DNA of 64,000 nucleotides. Origin: UBA6898 sp964463135 (GTDB taxonomy: Bacteria; Nitrospirota; Thermodesulfovibrionia; Thermodesulfovibrionales; UBA6898). The stretch covers positions 18,910 to 82,909 of the forward strand of contig CAYXBA010000016.1 of assembly GCA_964463135.1 (NCBI GenBank), in the 5' to 3' direction. The notes beneath the pieces were generated by a model. The model was not told the DNA's origin. It saw nothing but the letters and a program-made list of their open reading frames with translations, and searched no databases. The translations under genes were made by a program, and so were the position numbers. Shown piece by piece: positions 26,001-34,233 of this stretch. Each line of letters opens with the position of its first letter. Position 1 is the first letter of the stretch.

Positions 26001-26959
26001 GTTTTTACGTGGAAGCGAAGATGAACAACATTACGAGCATCATTTCCCCTGATTTTTCTGTCAATTTCGGCGGCAGCATTCTTTATAAGGGCACCCTTGC
26101 GTCGCAGACGCTCTCCGGCAATATTGATATTAACCGTGCGCGGTACAGAGAGCGCCTCGAATGGAAGAGCTGGCTGCTTCAGGCCAAGAAGAAGGAGACC
26201 TACCGCCCGGATGCGGCGAGCTATGAGAAGGCGGGCCTGAATATCCGGATCAGCAGCAAGGATAATATCTCGATCGACAATAACGTTGCGCGGGCTGTGG
26301 TCAGCTCTGATATGGTGCTGCGGGGAACGCTTGCCCGGCCGGTGCTGTTCGGACGGCTGGAGGCCAGGGAGGGGACGGTCTATTTCAGGAATAATGAGTT
26401 CACGATACGCCATGCCAGCGCGGACTTCGCTGACCCCAACCGGTTGAACCCGATGATCACCATTGCGGCAGAGACAACGGTCAAGGGGTACCGGATCAAG
26501 ATGAACCTTGAAGGCCAGCTTGATCATTTCAATATGTCGCTCTCGTCAGACCCTCCGCTCAAGGAGATGGATGTTCTTGCGCTCCTCACCGTGGGGCAGA
26601 CCGAGGGAGGCATCAAGGGACTGGAAGCCGGCATCGGCGCCAGCGAGGCAACGTCCTTTGTGACCGGCAAGATGCAGGATGTGATCGAAGAGCGCATGCG
26701 TACGATCACCGGTCTTGACCGGTTCCAGATAGACCCGTATGTATCGAAGACTACCGGTACGGTCGAACCGCGTGTTACGGTTTCGAAGCGCATGCTCGGC
26801 GACAAGGTCTTTGTTACCTATGCCAGTGCGGTCGGGAGCAAGGAAGAGCAGATCGTCAAACTGGAATATTTCATGAACAAGAATGTATCCCTGATCGGCA
26901 TCCGCGATGAACGCGGCATCACCGGTGCTGACATCCGCTTCAGGTTCGAGTTCAGGTAG
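23030..26959 (+). CDS. tamB: TamB/AsmA-like inner-membrane-anchored translocation protein
   Basis: This 1309-residue protein has one N-terminal membrane anchor (about residues 12-27) followed by an AsmA-like region. A very long beta-rich periplasmic part follows, of the bridge-like lipid transfer type. The C-terminal TamB (DUF490) domain has LALLTVGQTEGG, a run of helices (SEATSFVTGKMQDVIEERM) and an ending in alternating aromatic strands (IRFRFEFR). The gene starts 22 nt inside glnD and is followed 11 bp later by an Omp85 gene. That is the arrangement expected for a TamA/TamB-like pair acting in outer-membrane assembly or phospholipid transport. Confidence 0.92.
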   Translation: MAYTQTLKKYPRLIAFALAVIVLAVVLRGPHISNALKKVILPELENATGKRVIAQKIYINIFPLFMEAKELKVFDEDGNRVLRAKRVKAYLDISGLFSRSLIIRRLVIREPVIAADQEQAESLVRHVQDYLAKTRKDSLKVKVIALEVQQGTANLSSPKLKTELGVTGLSGEVILNETQRVRVDANSVAVRREGLPELTGAISALMLIKGEAVSVRKLSVTTHGSQVTAEGDAAPGQASLKTTATVLVSSLKELFGLEKSGEGKISMSGMVQYAKENTTLDLSLAGNFYLETLMELLKVHEKLEGLIEFKGQVKGPLSDLTAKGTATMTNGNLYHVAIDRLACRVDYAKGTMSFLDGNGLLYRGRATASASIALPTVNHFTLAVDFHDADSKPLFALIGWDPGVPAGKVTGTLHHAGHTFAPKGVFDYAAVETGKDILGRVKKMTGSYDLEGDILSLSDLRVKTEKSEAVAGGRIDLKNKTLDMPVTMKTLDLHEVTTPYYEPLTGEGEFTGKVTGVFHDPVISGKARIVHATLEGYPAETITADLVYRRHLLQLKDLVAGDKEGSAQVSGNIAFKDAKTLFDVARPTWGLRAVLKNIASERFVKIFFPRYAGSGRFSATAKLEGFGKLPEVTAEVSLGTGTVYDIPVSSAAFDFRYAASKIDFRRMTVKQGESAVHGDMTIYPDETFSFKASSERIRLSDIIQRPLQGEVIASLTSEGRGTFDNPTLSVDARMIEGTLKGKPVGKGLITVSLKDREFAAKAKLLNDRITISAKGRTDGIMPWEASADFQSGRYDFLITSVMKDVPEDLILNLNGSVSLQGTRNHVAGSALIKHVVLSMYGYSFSNEEEIALDLKDRELSLGRIALRSGNTVLRAGGSIAFGKSYNLSLEGSSALSPFKSFSARLGTLKGDAVFVIGISGDWEAPKVNGGISLENGAIGLKDYPSYRISDLRGYLYLDNDRVVLQDLKGKLGGGDIDLSGILYLKKFVFSRFYVEAKMNNITSIISPDFSVNFGGSILYKGTLASQTLSGNIDINRARYRERLEWKSWLLQAKKKETYRPDAASYEKAGLNIRISSKDNISIDNNVARAVVSSDMVLRGTLARPVLFGRLEAREGTVYFRNNEFTIRHASADFADPNRLNPMITIAAETTVKGYRIKMNLEGQLDHFNMSLSSDPPLKEMDVLALLTVGQTEGGIKGLEAGIGASEATSFVTGKMQDVIEERMRTITGLDRFQIDPYVSKTTGTVEPRVTVSKRMLGDKVFVTYASAVGSKEEQIVKLEYFMNKNVSLIGIRDERGITGADIRFRFEFR

Positions 26960-26970
26960 GGGAAGACAGG

Positions 26971-29793
26971 TTGAAACAGAGGTCAAGGTTAAGGTTAAGG
27001 AGAAGAGGGGACAACGGCAATGAACCGGGGCAGGTGAAGGTGCTCCGGCAGTGCAATCTTTTTTCATTGTTGTCCCGCGCTGTTTTTCTCTTTCTCATGA
27101 GCCTCAGCCTCAACCTCAGCCTTGTTTCTTTTTCACCTGCTCATGCCGCCACGGTGGGCAGGATCGAGATCACCGGGCTGAATTCGATCGAGCGGGAAGA
27201 GATGCTCGATCTGCTCGGCTTTCGGGAAGGCGCTCCCATTGATACCGGGATCATCAGGGATGCCATAAAGCGGACCTTCAGAAAAGGTATCTTTGATGAT
27301 ATTCGTATCATCGCCTCTGATAGTGATCCCAGTGCAGTGACGGTCAAGGTGGAGGAGAAGGATATGATCCGGAAGGTCTCGGTCCTGGGGAACTATCCTT
27401 TTTCTGCACGTAAGGTGCGGGAACTCTTGCAGATGAAGGAGGGCGAGGTGATGCGGTATGACCTGATCGATCAGACCGCTGCGGCACTGAAGGCCTCCTT
27501 TGCAGATCGTGGTTTTCCTGACGCGAAGGTCGATATCACCTCTTCCCGCGATGAAAAACGTCATCACCATATTACGGTAACAGTCGCGATAGAGGCAGGT
27601 CCTGCCCTGGTTATAAAAGACGTAAAGATCATCGGCACGGATATTATCACAGCCCTTGATATCAGGCTGTCCATTGATGATGTTTATGATCAGAACACGC
27701 TCAGAAACGAGCTTAAGCGGATACGGGACCGGCTGAAGAAAGAAGGCTATTTCAGGCCGATAATAGGCTCCTATGCTTTTCAGGATGGCGTACTGAGCAT
27801 CCCAATAGACCCTGGCAAGAGGCTTGTTATCGTGCTGGACGGCAATAGTGTAATATCCTCCAAGCGTCTCAATAAAGAAATACCCTTTTTTGATGCAGAG
27901 GTTTTTACTGACGAGGCTGTGGACGAGGCCGTCGACAGGATGCTGGCGCTTTATTATGCCGAGGGTTATGCCCTGGCCCAGATAGCGCCGGTGGTGCGGT
28001 CGGAGCAGCAGGAGATCGAGGTGACCTTTTTTGTGTACGAAGGCAGACAGGTCAAGCTTAGGACGATCCAGTTCAGCGGGGCTGCGCTCCCTCCTGGAAT
28101 TCTGCAGAGCGTGCTTGAACTGAAAGAGGGCGGACCGTACAATCCGGGCCTCCGGCAGCGCGACAGGGATACGCTCAGCGAATATTATGCTGCACTTGGA
28201 TATCTGGAAGCAGTGGTCGGTGATTTCGAGGTCAGGACAGACGCGGACGCGGGCACGGTGGACCTTATCATTCCTGTTGAGGAAGGCAAGCTCACGACCA
28301 TAGGATCTCTCGATATCAAAGGGGTTGAGCAGGAGAAGAAGGAACAACTCCTTGCCCTCATAAAGCTTCGCAAGGGGCAGACCTATAACGAGGTCGAGAT
28401 CTCCGATGCCCGCTTCCGGATAATCGACCACTATGCGCAGGACGGATTTGCCGCTGTCGATGTTGTTGTGCAGCGCACCATAGATAACCATAGTGCTGCC
28501 GTACTTTTTACGATCGCCGAGGGAAAAAGAATGACGATCGGCAAGACGATCGTCGCAGGCAACGAGAGGACCCGGTACCGCGTGATCAAGAGAGAGATCG
28601 CACGTGATGAGAACTCACCGTACAGTTTCGCTATTGTGGGCCAGGAGCGGCAGAAGCTGTACAAACTCGGTCTGTTCGAGGAAGTGGAGATAGAACCCCT
28701 TGATGCCGGAGGCGACCGGAAAGACCTCCTGGTAAAGGTGAAGGAGGGCAATGCCGGCTCATTCGAGTTCGGTTTCGGTTTTGCTGACTATGAGCAGTTC
28801 AGAAGCTTTTTCGAAATAGGATACAGAAACCTTTTCGGGCTTAACCGCCAGGGACTGTTCAGGACCGAGCTCAGCTCGCTGCAGCGAAGGTTTATTGTCC
28901 AGTATTACGAACCCTGGTTTCTCGGGACACCCTTGCCGCTCAGGGTGCTGCTGCTGCATGAGAATAAGAAGGAGCTTACGATCCCTGACAAAATGGTACG
29001 CTATAAGCTTGAACGGAGCACGGTTAATGTCGGCATCGAAAAGAAACTGTCCGATCTGATCAAGGGTGAACTCTATTATGAATACTCGATCGTCAAGACG
29101 ACGGATATTCAGTCTGACGTGGTCCTGAGCAGGGAGGATGTCGGAACCCTGTCGATCAGTTCCATCGGTACCAGTCTTGTTCTTGATACGCGCGACAATC
29201 CGCTTGAGCCGAAAAAAGGCGTGCTGGCAGGGATAACGCTCAAGATCGCCTCGCCGCTGCTGTTATCCGAAACACATTTCGCCAAGGCAACGGTTTATGC
29301 CAGTTATTTTCAGCAGATACACAGGCGCGTGGTGCTGGGACTCTCGGGCCGCGGAGGTATTGCCTATGGTTTTGGCACGACGACCGAACTCCCTATTGTT
29401 GAGCGCTATTTTCTGGGCGGCAGGTCATCTGTCAGGGGATATGAGCAGGATATGCTCGGTCCGAAAGGGGGCGATGGGAACCCGACAGGCGGAAATGCTT
29501 TTGTCACCGGCAATATTGAGCTGAGGGCTGATGTAGGCAGGGGTATCAGCATCGTGCCGTTCTTTGACTTAGGCAATGTTTGGGTCAATGCGAACGACTT
29601 TACCCTGGGCGACCTGAAATATACGACAGGCATCGGTCTGCGCTATTCCACGCCGGTCGGACCGCTGCGGGTTGACTATGGCTATAAGCTGAACCGGGAG
29701 GACATCTGCATTGACCGGAAAGCTCCGAAACCCCAGCGATGCGAGCCCGAAAGCCCGGGTGCGATCCATTTCAGCATAGGCCATGCGTTCTAG
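26971..29793 (+). CDS. Omp85-family outer-membrane assembly protein with seven POTRA domains (BamA/TamA-like)
   Basis: The 940-residue protein has a TTG start as drawn; an in-frame ATG at 27098 would leave only a short signal peptide. The signal ends near SPAHA. Seven successive POTRA repeats can be counted, each about 70-80 residues and beginning with a strand such as VGRIEITG or IRKVSVLG, at roughly 61-129, 130-210, 211-282, 283-358, 359-439, 440-518 and 519-593. The 16-strand barrel follows (about 597-940), with the diagnostic VRGY in loop 6 (GGRSSVRGYEQ). BamA normally has five POTRAs and TamA three. Being beside TamB it may be the TamA counterpart, or it may serve both roles. A long hairpin (26981-27124) covers its 5' end. 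Confidence 0.92.
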   Translation: MKQRSRLRLRRRGDNGNEPGQVKVLRQCNLFSLLSRAVFLFLMSLSLNLSLVSFSPAHAATVGRIEITGLNSIEREEMLDLLGFREGAPIDTGIIRDAIKRTFRKGIFDDIRIIASDSDPSAVTVKVEEKDMIRKVSVLGNYPFSARKVRELLQMKEGEVMRYDLIDQTAAALKASFADRGFPDAKVDITSSRDEKRHHHITVTVAIEAGPALVIKDVKIIGTDIITALDIRLSIDDVYDQNTLRNELKRIRDRLKKEGYFRPIIGSYAFQDGVLSIPIDPGKRLVIVLDGNSVISSKRLNKEIPFFDAEVFTDEAVDEAVDRMLALYYAEGYALAQIAPVVRSEQQEIEVTFFVYEGRQVKLRTIQFSGAALPPGILQSVLELKEGGPYNPGLRQRDRDTLSEYYAALGYLEAVVGDFEVRTDADAGTVDLIIPVEEGKLTTIGSLDIKGVEQEKKEQLLALIKLRKGQTYNEVEISDARFRIIDHYAQDGFAAVDVVVQRTIDNHSAAVLFTIAEGKRMTIGKTIVAGNERTRYRVIKREIARDENSPYSFAIVGQERQKLYKLGLFEEVEIEPLDAGGDRKDLLVKVKEGNAGSFEFGFGFADYEQFRSFFEIGYRNLFGLNRQGLFRTELSSLQRRFIVQYYEPWFLGTPLPLRVLLLHENKKELTIPDKMVRYKLERSTVNVGIEKKLSDLIKGELYYEYSIVKTTDIQSDVVLSREDVGTLSISSIGTSLVLDTRDNPLEPKKGVLAGITLKIASPLLLSETHFAKATVYASYFQQIHRRVVLGLSGRGGIAYGFGTTTELPIVERYFLGGRSSVRGYEQDMLGPKGGDGNPTGGNAFVTGNIELRADVGRGISIVPFFDLGNVWVNANDFTLGDLKYTTGIGLRYSTPVGPLRVDYGYKLNREDICIDRKAPKPQRCEPESPGAIHFSIGHAF
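26981..27124. repeat. Long imperfect hairpin with hexad word arms over the Omp85 5' end
   Basis: The left arm is a run of six-base words (GGTCAA, GGTTAA, GGTTAA, GGAGAA; 26981-27004) followed by GGGACAAC...CAATG (27007-27021). The right arm mirrors it with CATTGTTGTCCC (27066-27077) and then six-base words whose complement reads GGCTGA, GGTTGA, GGCTGA (27099-27124). The right arm encodes the hydrophobic part of the signal peptide. It is the same kind of structure as the heptad arrays elsewhere in this window. Confidence 0.6.
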
Positions 29794-29797
29794 AAAC

Positions 29798-29933
29798 CGT
29801 GAAGCGTGAGGAGTAAAGCGTGAGGAGTATAGATAAAAGAAGCAGGTCAGGAAAGGTCAAAATGCTCTTGAATGCAATAAGGGGCTTTGTATTATTTTGT
29901 CTCGTTTTTACGCTTTACGCTTTACACTTCACG
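29798..29933. repeat. Inverted heptad-word array around the SurA-like gene start
   Basis: The left arm (29798-29832) is five 7-base words: CGTGAAG, CGTGAGG, AGTAAAG, CGTGAGG, AGTATAG. The right arm (29906-29933), read on the minus strand, is four words: CGTGAAG, TGTAAAG, CGTAAAG, CGTAAAA. The arms can pair over about 28 bp with roughly 75% identity and enclose the ribosome site and start codon at 29862. The right arm encodes the FTLYALHFT part of the signal peptide. Confidence 0.7.
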
Positions 29934-30377
29934 AGCGACAGCCATGCTGCGCTCAGCGATCGTGTCATTGCCTTTGTTGATGATCAGGCCATTACGCTGA
30001 GCGAGCTTGAAGTGAATTATACGGCAGCGGGTGCCCTTACGCCTGACATAACGCGCAGAGAAGTCCTGAATACCATGATCAACCGCGTGATCCTGCTGAA
30101 GGAGGCAAAGAAATACCGCATTGAGGCTCCGACCATCGAAGAGGTAATGAAGGAATATATTGACCTCAAGATACGGGCCTTCATCAGGGTGAATGACGCT
30201 GACATCGAGAAATTCTATAAGGCAAATATGCAGAATTTTCAGGGCAGGGAGTATGAGGATGTGCGGGATGAGATCGATATGTACCTTACGGAAAAGACAG
30301 TGAACGAACGGCTTAAAGAGACCCTGAACGATCTGAGGGAAAAAGCCTATATCAGGATTTACCTTGATCCTCAGTGA
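29862..30377 (+). CDS. Periplasmic SurA-N-domain-like chaperone (no PPIase domain)
   Basis: I place the start at the ATG 29862 behind AGGAAAGG; a GTG at 29820 would add 14 polar residues. The 171-residue product has a signal peptide ending near SHAAL. A SurA_N-like helical chaperone domain follows (ALSDRVIAFVDDQAITLSELE, then ITRREVLNTMINRVILLKEA). It ends with a predicted helical region and a short C-terminal strand. The parvulin PPIase domains of full SurA are absent. Encoded right after the Omp85 protein, it probably escorts unfolded outer-membrane proteins in the periplasm. The family-level call is good; the exact role is inferred. Confidence 0.8.
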   Translation: MLLNAIRGFVLFCLVFTLYALHFTSDSHAALSDRVIAFVDDQAITLSELEVNYTAAGALTPDITRREVLNTMINRVILLKEAKKYRIEAPTIEEVMKEYIDLKIRAFIRVNDADIEKFYKANMQNFQGREYEDVRDEIDMYLTEKTVNERLKETLNDLREKAYIRIYLDPQ

Positions 30378-30401
30378 CCGTACGGCAGACCCTGCTGCCG
30401 C

Positions 30402-31640
30402 GTGACCATGCATAACCGCAGACAGATCGTCAGCTGGTGTCTTTTTGATTTTGCGAATTCGAGCTATTCTGCGGTGATCGCTGCAGTCATATTCCCGGTA
30501 TTCTATGTGACTTCCATCGTCGGCAATGCATCCGGCCAGGGTGATGTCTGGTGGGGCAGGGCAATATCGCTCAGCATGGCCTTTGTCGCGCTCACTTCTC
30601 CCCTGCTCGGCGGCATTGCTGATTACAGCGGACGGCGCAAACGCCTTCTTCTCCTGTACACGGCAGCCTGCATTATGGCCGTATCCCTCTTTTCTCTTCT
30701 GGAGCAGGGCATGGTCCTCGGCGGTTTTCTGCTGGTGCTTATTGCCAATATCGGCATGGAAGGCGGCCTGGTCTTCTATAATTCCTTTTTGCCGGAGATA
30801 GCAGACCGGGAATACCAGGGCCGTATTTCAGCCTGGGGCTTTGGCGTCGGTTATGCCGGTTCCATCCTCTCCCTGCTCATTGCGCTCCCGCTGGTAAAAG
30901 CGGGCAAGTTTGCTGAAATATGGATCATGGTGGCTGTCTTTTTTGCCTTCTTTTCTCTGCCTGCCTTTATCGTTCTTCCGAAAGACAGGGAAACGGGACT
31001 TTCGTTGGCCGGTTCTGCTGCCAGAGGATGGACCTATTTCCTTGCGGTCATGAAGGAGATATTCGCTAACCGCGAACTGAGAAGATTCATGATCGCATAT
31101 CTGGTATATGAGGACGGCGTCAACACGGTGATCGTTTTTTCGAGCATCTTCGCCGCCACAACGCTCGGTTTTTCGCCCCAGGAACTGGTGGGTCTCTATC
31201 TCATCGTCCAGATCACCGCCCTTGCCGGGGCCTTTGTCATGGCAAAGGCTATTGATGTCCGTGGCCCGAAGACCGTGGTTATCTTTTCTCTCATGCTCTG
31301 GTCTACGGTTGCCGTGGCCGCCTATTTCATTGCAGTAAAGACACAGTTCCTTATGCTTGCCTCAATTGCGGGTCTCGGGCTCGGTACGGTCCAGGCGGCA
31401 AGCAGGGCCTTCTTCACCCAGTTCATACCGCCCGGCAGAGAAAGCGAATACTTCGGCACCTATTCCCTTGTCGGGAAATCATCTGCGGTAATTGGTCCCC
31501 TGGTATTTGGCTTTATCTCTTCGACATTCGGCAGCCAGCGGCCGGCAATACTCGCGGTGTCATTGTTTTTTGTAGCAGGATTTTTTCTGGTGAGAACGGT
31601 TAACGGCGGCGGTCCGAATATCGTGAAGCAGAAAGGCTAA
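30402..31640 (+). CDS. MFS transporter, UMF1/Atg22-like family
   Basis: This 412-residue protein has about 12 predicted membrane helices. The N-terminal SWCLFDFANSSYSAVI and the loop GGIADYSGRRKRLLLL are typical of the bacterial UMF1 (vacuole-effluxer-like) subfamily. The second half repeats the pattern with RAFFTQFIPPGRESEYFG. A GTG start at 30402 is drawn; an ATG two codons later is equally possible. It follows the chaperone gene by 24 bp and is the last gene of the long plus-strand run. Substrate is unknown; some relatives are annotated as amino-acid or peptide exporters. Confidence 0.88.
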   Translation: MTMHNRRQIVSWCLFDFANSSYSAVIAAVIFPVFYVTSIVGNASGQGDVWWGRAISLSMAFVALTSPLLGGIADYSGRRKRLLLLYTAACIMAVSLFSLLEQGMVLGGFLLVLIANIGMEGGLVFYNSFLPEIADREYQGRISAWGFGVGYAGSILSLLIALPLVKAGKFAEIWIMVAVFFAFFSLPAFIVLPKDRETGLSLAGSAARGWTYFLAVMKEIFANRELRRFMIAYLVYEDGVNTVIVFSSIFAATTLGFSPQELVGLYLIVQITALAGAFVMAKAIDVRGPKTVVIFSLMLWSTVAVAAYFIAVKTQFLMLASIAGLGLGTVQAASRAFFTQFIPPGRESEYFGTYSLVGKSSAVIGPLVFGFISSTFGSQRPAILAVSLFFVAGFFLVRTVNGGGPNIVKQKG

Positions 31641-31762
31641 TACCAAGTCGCATTCAAACGCTAACTGCGTTGACTTCGTCTTCAGCTCCTCAACATACCA
31701 AACAGTATGCCTGCGTCGCTTCCTCCTTGCCGCCTTGTTATCATTTTGAATGCGGCTTGGTA
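31641..31762 (-). repeat. Dispersed MITE-like element, copy 1 (122 bp, terminal inverted repeats)
   Basis: The ends are an 18-bp terminal inverted repeat (TACCAAGTCGCATTCAAA against TTTGAATGCGGCTTGGTA, one mismatch). The minus-strand reading of the interior matches the plus-strand reading of the element at 36305-36472 almost throughout (ATGATAACAAGGCGGCAAG, GCGACGCAGGCATACTG, TATGTTGAGGAGCTGA, AACGCAGTTAGCG). It lies directly after an MFS gene stop codon, in the gap between convergent genes. No coding capacity. Confidence 0.85.
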
Positions 31763-31775
31763 TAAGAAAAACGAA

Positions 31776-32882
31776 TCAGGCTGTTGCGCAGAGCTTGCCT
31801 GTCAGTTCCTGCATCAGGCTCTGGACGCTGACGATCTTATCGATCCGTGAAGCATTGGTGCCTACGGTATAGAGAGGTTCTTCCTTGTTTGCGTTATAAT
31901 TTGCTGAGCTCAAAAGACCATTGCATATGCAGAAGTGATGTTCGTTGCTTACCTTGGCAGGACAGAGGCTGAATTTGCCTTCAGCGTCTTTCTGCAGCAC
32001 ATATCCCTTGTCGCATTTCGGCTTCCGCAGCTTTGAAAGCGCAGAGACAAACATGGGGGACTGTTTGATGATCCTGAAGGGAAGACCGCATGGTGAACCC
32101 GGATCAAAGGCAACGATGATGTCCTCATCCTGTGCCGCAACAACAGAACTTTTATAGTCCGGCGATGCGCTGCTCTCTTCGGTAGCCAGGAAGCGGGTGC
32201 CCATCTGGACCCCGTCAGCTCCGGCTTTCATAAAGCGTGCAATATCCTCATGCGTGTAGATACCGCCCGCGACAATGATGGGGAAATCGCCATATTTCCT
32301 GGCCGCGTCCTTTACCGGAGGCAGCAGGTTTTCAAGTCTGTTCGCCTCAATATCGATCTGGTCCATCTTGAAGCCGAGGTGGCCGCCTGCAAGGGGGCCT
32401 TCGAGCACTATGGCATCAGGCCGGTATCCCAGTTTCTCCCATTTCTTGCAGATGATCTCGAGCGCCCGTGTCGATGAAACGATCGGTATGAGGGCAGTAT
32501 CTTTCGGATTCTGTATTGCCGGCAGGGAAACAGGAAGGCCTGCGCCGGAAATGATCACATCGGCTCCTGCGTCAAGGGCACCCTTTACGGAGTCATTATA
32601 GTCACGAGCAAGGGCGCACATGATGTTGATGCCGGCAAAACCGCCTTTTGCCTTTGCCTCTGAAACCTCTTCATATGCAGCCTCGTAGGAATTCCGTTTC
32701 TTGCCGGTGCGCTCTGATACCAGGCGGTCAAGGCAGGCGCTTGAAACAATGCCAACGCCGCCTTCCCTGGCAACGGCGCTCGCAAGAGGAAACAGAGAAA
32801 CCCCGACCCCCATGCCACCCTGGATGATGGGAACGGGGATTGTCTTGCCTTTTATGGTTAATGGTGCCAGCGTGTCGATCAT
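31776..32882 (-). CDS. FMN-dependent nitronate monooxygenase / 2-nitropropane dioxygenase family (NPD)
   Basis: A 368-residue TIM-barrel flavoprotein. IPIIQGGMGVGVS-like sequence at the N-terminus, the glycine-rich IIVAGGIYTHEDIARFMKAGADGVQMGTRF phosphate-binding region (split here into its IVAGG and GTRF parts) and FVSALSKLRK are typical of the NPD/FabK superfamily. The C-terminus has several cysteines (KPKCDKGY, FSLCPAK, HHFCICNGLL), which could form a metal or iron-sulfur site not present in the classical enzymes. The substrate may be a nitronate or an enoyl-acyl carrier. It stands alone between two plus-strand genes. Confidence 0.82.
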   Translation of the reverse strand: MIDTLAPLTIKGKTIPVPIIQGGMGVGVSLFPLASAVAREGGVGIVSSACLDRLVSERTGKKRNSYEAAYEEVSEAKAKGGFAGINIMCALARDYNDSVKGALDAGADVIISGAGLPVSLPAIQNPKDTALIPIVSSTRALEIICKKWEKLGYRPDAIVLEGPLAGGHLGFKMDQIDIEANRLENLLPPVKDAARKYGDFPIIVAGGIYTHEDIARFMKAGADGVQMGTRFLATEESSASPDYKSSVVAAQDEDIIVAFDPGSPCGLPFRIIKQSPMFVSALSKLRKPKCDKGYVLQKDAEGKFSLCPAKVSNEHHFCICNGLLSSANYNANKEEPLYTVGTNASRIDKIVSVQSLMQELTGKLCATA

Positions 32883-33033
32883 AATTCTCTTTATAATCGC
32901 GTATTACGGAAATTTTATCAAGTGATATTTTTTTAAGGAAGGCAGAAGTGCGAAAAATCGGGCAAAGGCTTTTCATAGCGGCAGCAAATGTTCTACAATA
33001 GCATGAAAACCACGCAGCAGAAAGGACACCGGC

Positions 33034-34233
33034 ATGCTTTCTCCACGCGCACAGAAGATAAAACCATCTCCGACCCTAGCCATTGATTCGAGGGCAAAGG
33101 CCATGAAGGCTTCGGGCATCGACGTTATCAACTTCGGCGTCGGCGAGCCTGACTTCGATACGCCCGACAATATCAAAGAGGCTGCCTGCAAGGCGCTCAG
33201 GGACGGCTTTACGAAATATACCGCAGTTGGCGGCATCGACCCGCTGAAGGATGCGGTCATCGAAAAGTTTCAGAAGGACAACGACCTTGCCTATAAACGG
33301 GAAGAGATCGTTGTCTCCTGCGGAGCAAAGCACAGTCTCTATAATATCGCACAGGCATTGTATGGACCCGGCGATGAGGTGATCATCCCTGTCCCGTATT
33401 GGGTATCCTATCCTGACCAGGTCCTCCTGAACGATGCAAAGCCCGTTTTTGTGAAGACGCATGAGTCCGACTCCTTTATGGTGCGGCCCGAGGCGCTTGA
33501 AGCATGCATCACCAAAAATACGAAAGCACTGATTCTGAACTCGCCGTCAAACCCCACGGGTATGCTTTATGACAGGAAGGCACTGGAGGGGATCGCCGAA
33601 CTTGCGGTCAAACATAACTTCTATGTCATTTCCGATGAGATCTATGAAAAGCTGGTGTATGACGGCGCTGTGCATGTCAGCATAGCCTCTCTGGGCGACG
33701 AGGTGAAGGCAAAGACCATTGTGGTGAACGGGCTTTCGAAATCGCATGCCATGACCGGATGGAGACTCGGCTATGCTGCGGGGCCGGCTGATGTGATAAA
33801 GGCGATGACGAATATCCAGAGCCAGTCAACATCCAATCCCAACTCCATAACGCAGAAGGCAGCTGTAGAAGCCCTGCAAGGTCCTCAGGATTTTATCGCG
33901 ACCATGCGGGCCGAGTTCGACAGACGGAGGAAGTTCATTGTCAGTGAACTGAATGCGATCCCCGGTATGAGCTGTGCCTTGCCGAACGGAGCGTTTTACG
34001 CCTTCCCGAACACAGCAAAGATCTACGGGGCGAAGTTCGGCGACAGGACGATCAGTTCATCGACGGACCTTGCGCTCTATTTCCTGGAAGAGGCGAAGGT
34101 CGCCCTGGTCCATGGCGAGGCCTTTGGCGACGACAACTACATAAGGATCTCCTATGCAACGTCCATGGATGCCATCACGAAGGGACTTGAAAGGATCAGG
34201 CAGGCGCTGCAGAACCTTGAAATAAGGAAGTAG
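33034..34233 (+). CDS. aspC: Aspartate aminotransferase (class I, PLP-dependent)
   Basis: A 399-residue fold-type I aminotransferase. GVGEPDFDTPDNI near the N-terminus, SPSNPTGM, and the PLP lysine K236 in NGLSKSHAMTGWRLGY mark the aspartate/prephenate aminotransferase (subgroup Ib) family. It interconverts aspartate plus 2-oxoglutarate with oxaloacetate plus glutamate; some members also use prephenate. The era gene begins immediately after its stop codon, so the two are co-transcribed. Confidence 0.93.
   Translation: MLSPRAQKIKPSPTLAIDSRAKAMKASGIDVINFGVGEPDFDTPDNIKEAACKALRDGFTKYTAVGGIDPLKDAVIEKFQKDNDLAYKREEIVVSCGAKHSLYNIAQALYGPGDEVIIPVPYWVSYPDQVLLNDAKPVFVKTHESDSFMVRPEALEACITKNTKALILNSPSNPTGMLYDRKALEGIAELAVKHNFYVISDEIYEKLVYDGAVHVSIASLGDEVKAKTIVVNGLSKSHAMTGWRLGYAAGPADVIKAMTNIQSQSTSNPNSITQKAAVEALQGPQDFIATMRAEFDRRRKFIVSELNAIPGMSCALPNGAFYAFPNTAKIYGAKFGDRTISSSTDLALYFLEEAKVALVHGEAFGDDNYIRISYATSMDAITKGLERIRQALQNLEIRK

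Noticed and set aside
25514..26527. 337-codon open frame on the minus strand
   Set aside because: It is antisense to tamB and gives a low-complexity His/Arg/Asp-rich product typical of shadow frames.
27133..28491. 452-codon open frame on the minus strand
   Set aside because: It lies fully inside the Omp85 gene, whose POTRA and barrel motifs are unmistakable. It is a shadow frame caused by codon bias.
29798..29933. Heptad arrays considered as a CRISPR array
   Set aside because: Words are only 7 bp with no spacers, and the two arms are inverted rather than direct repeats.
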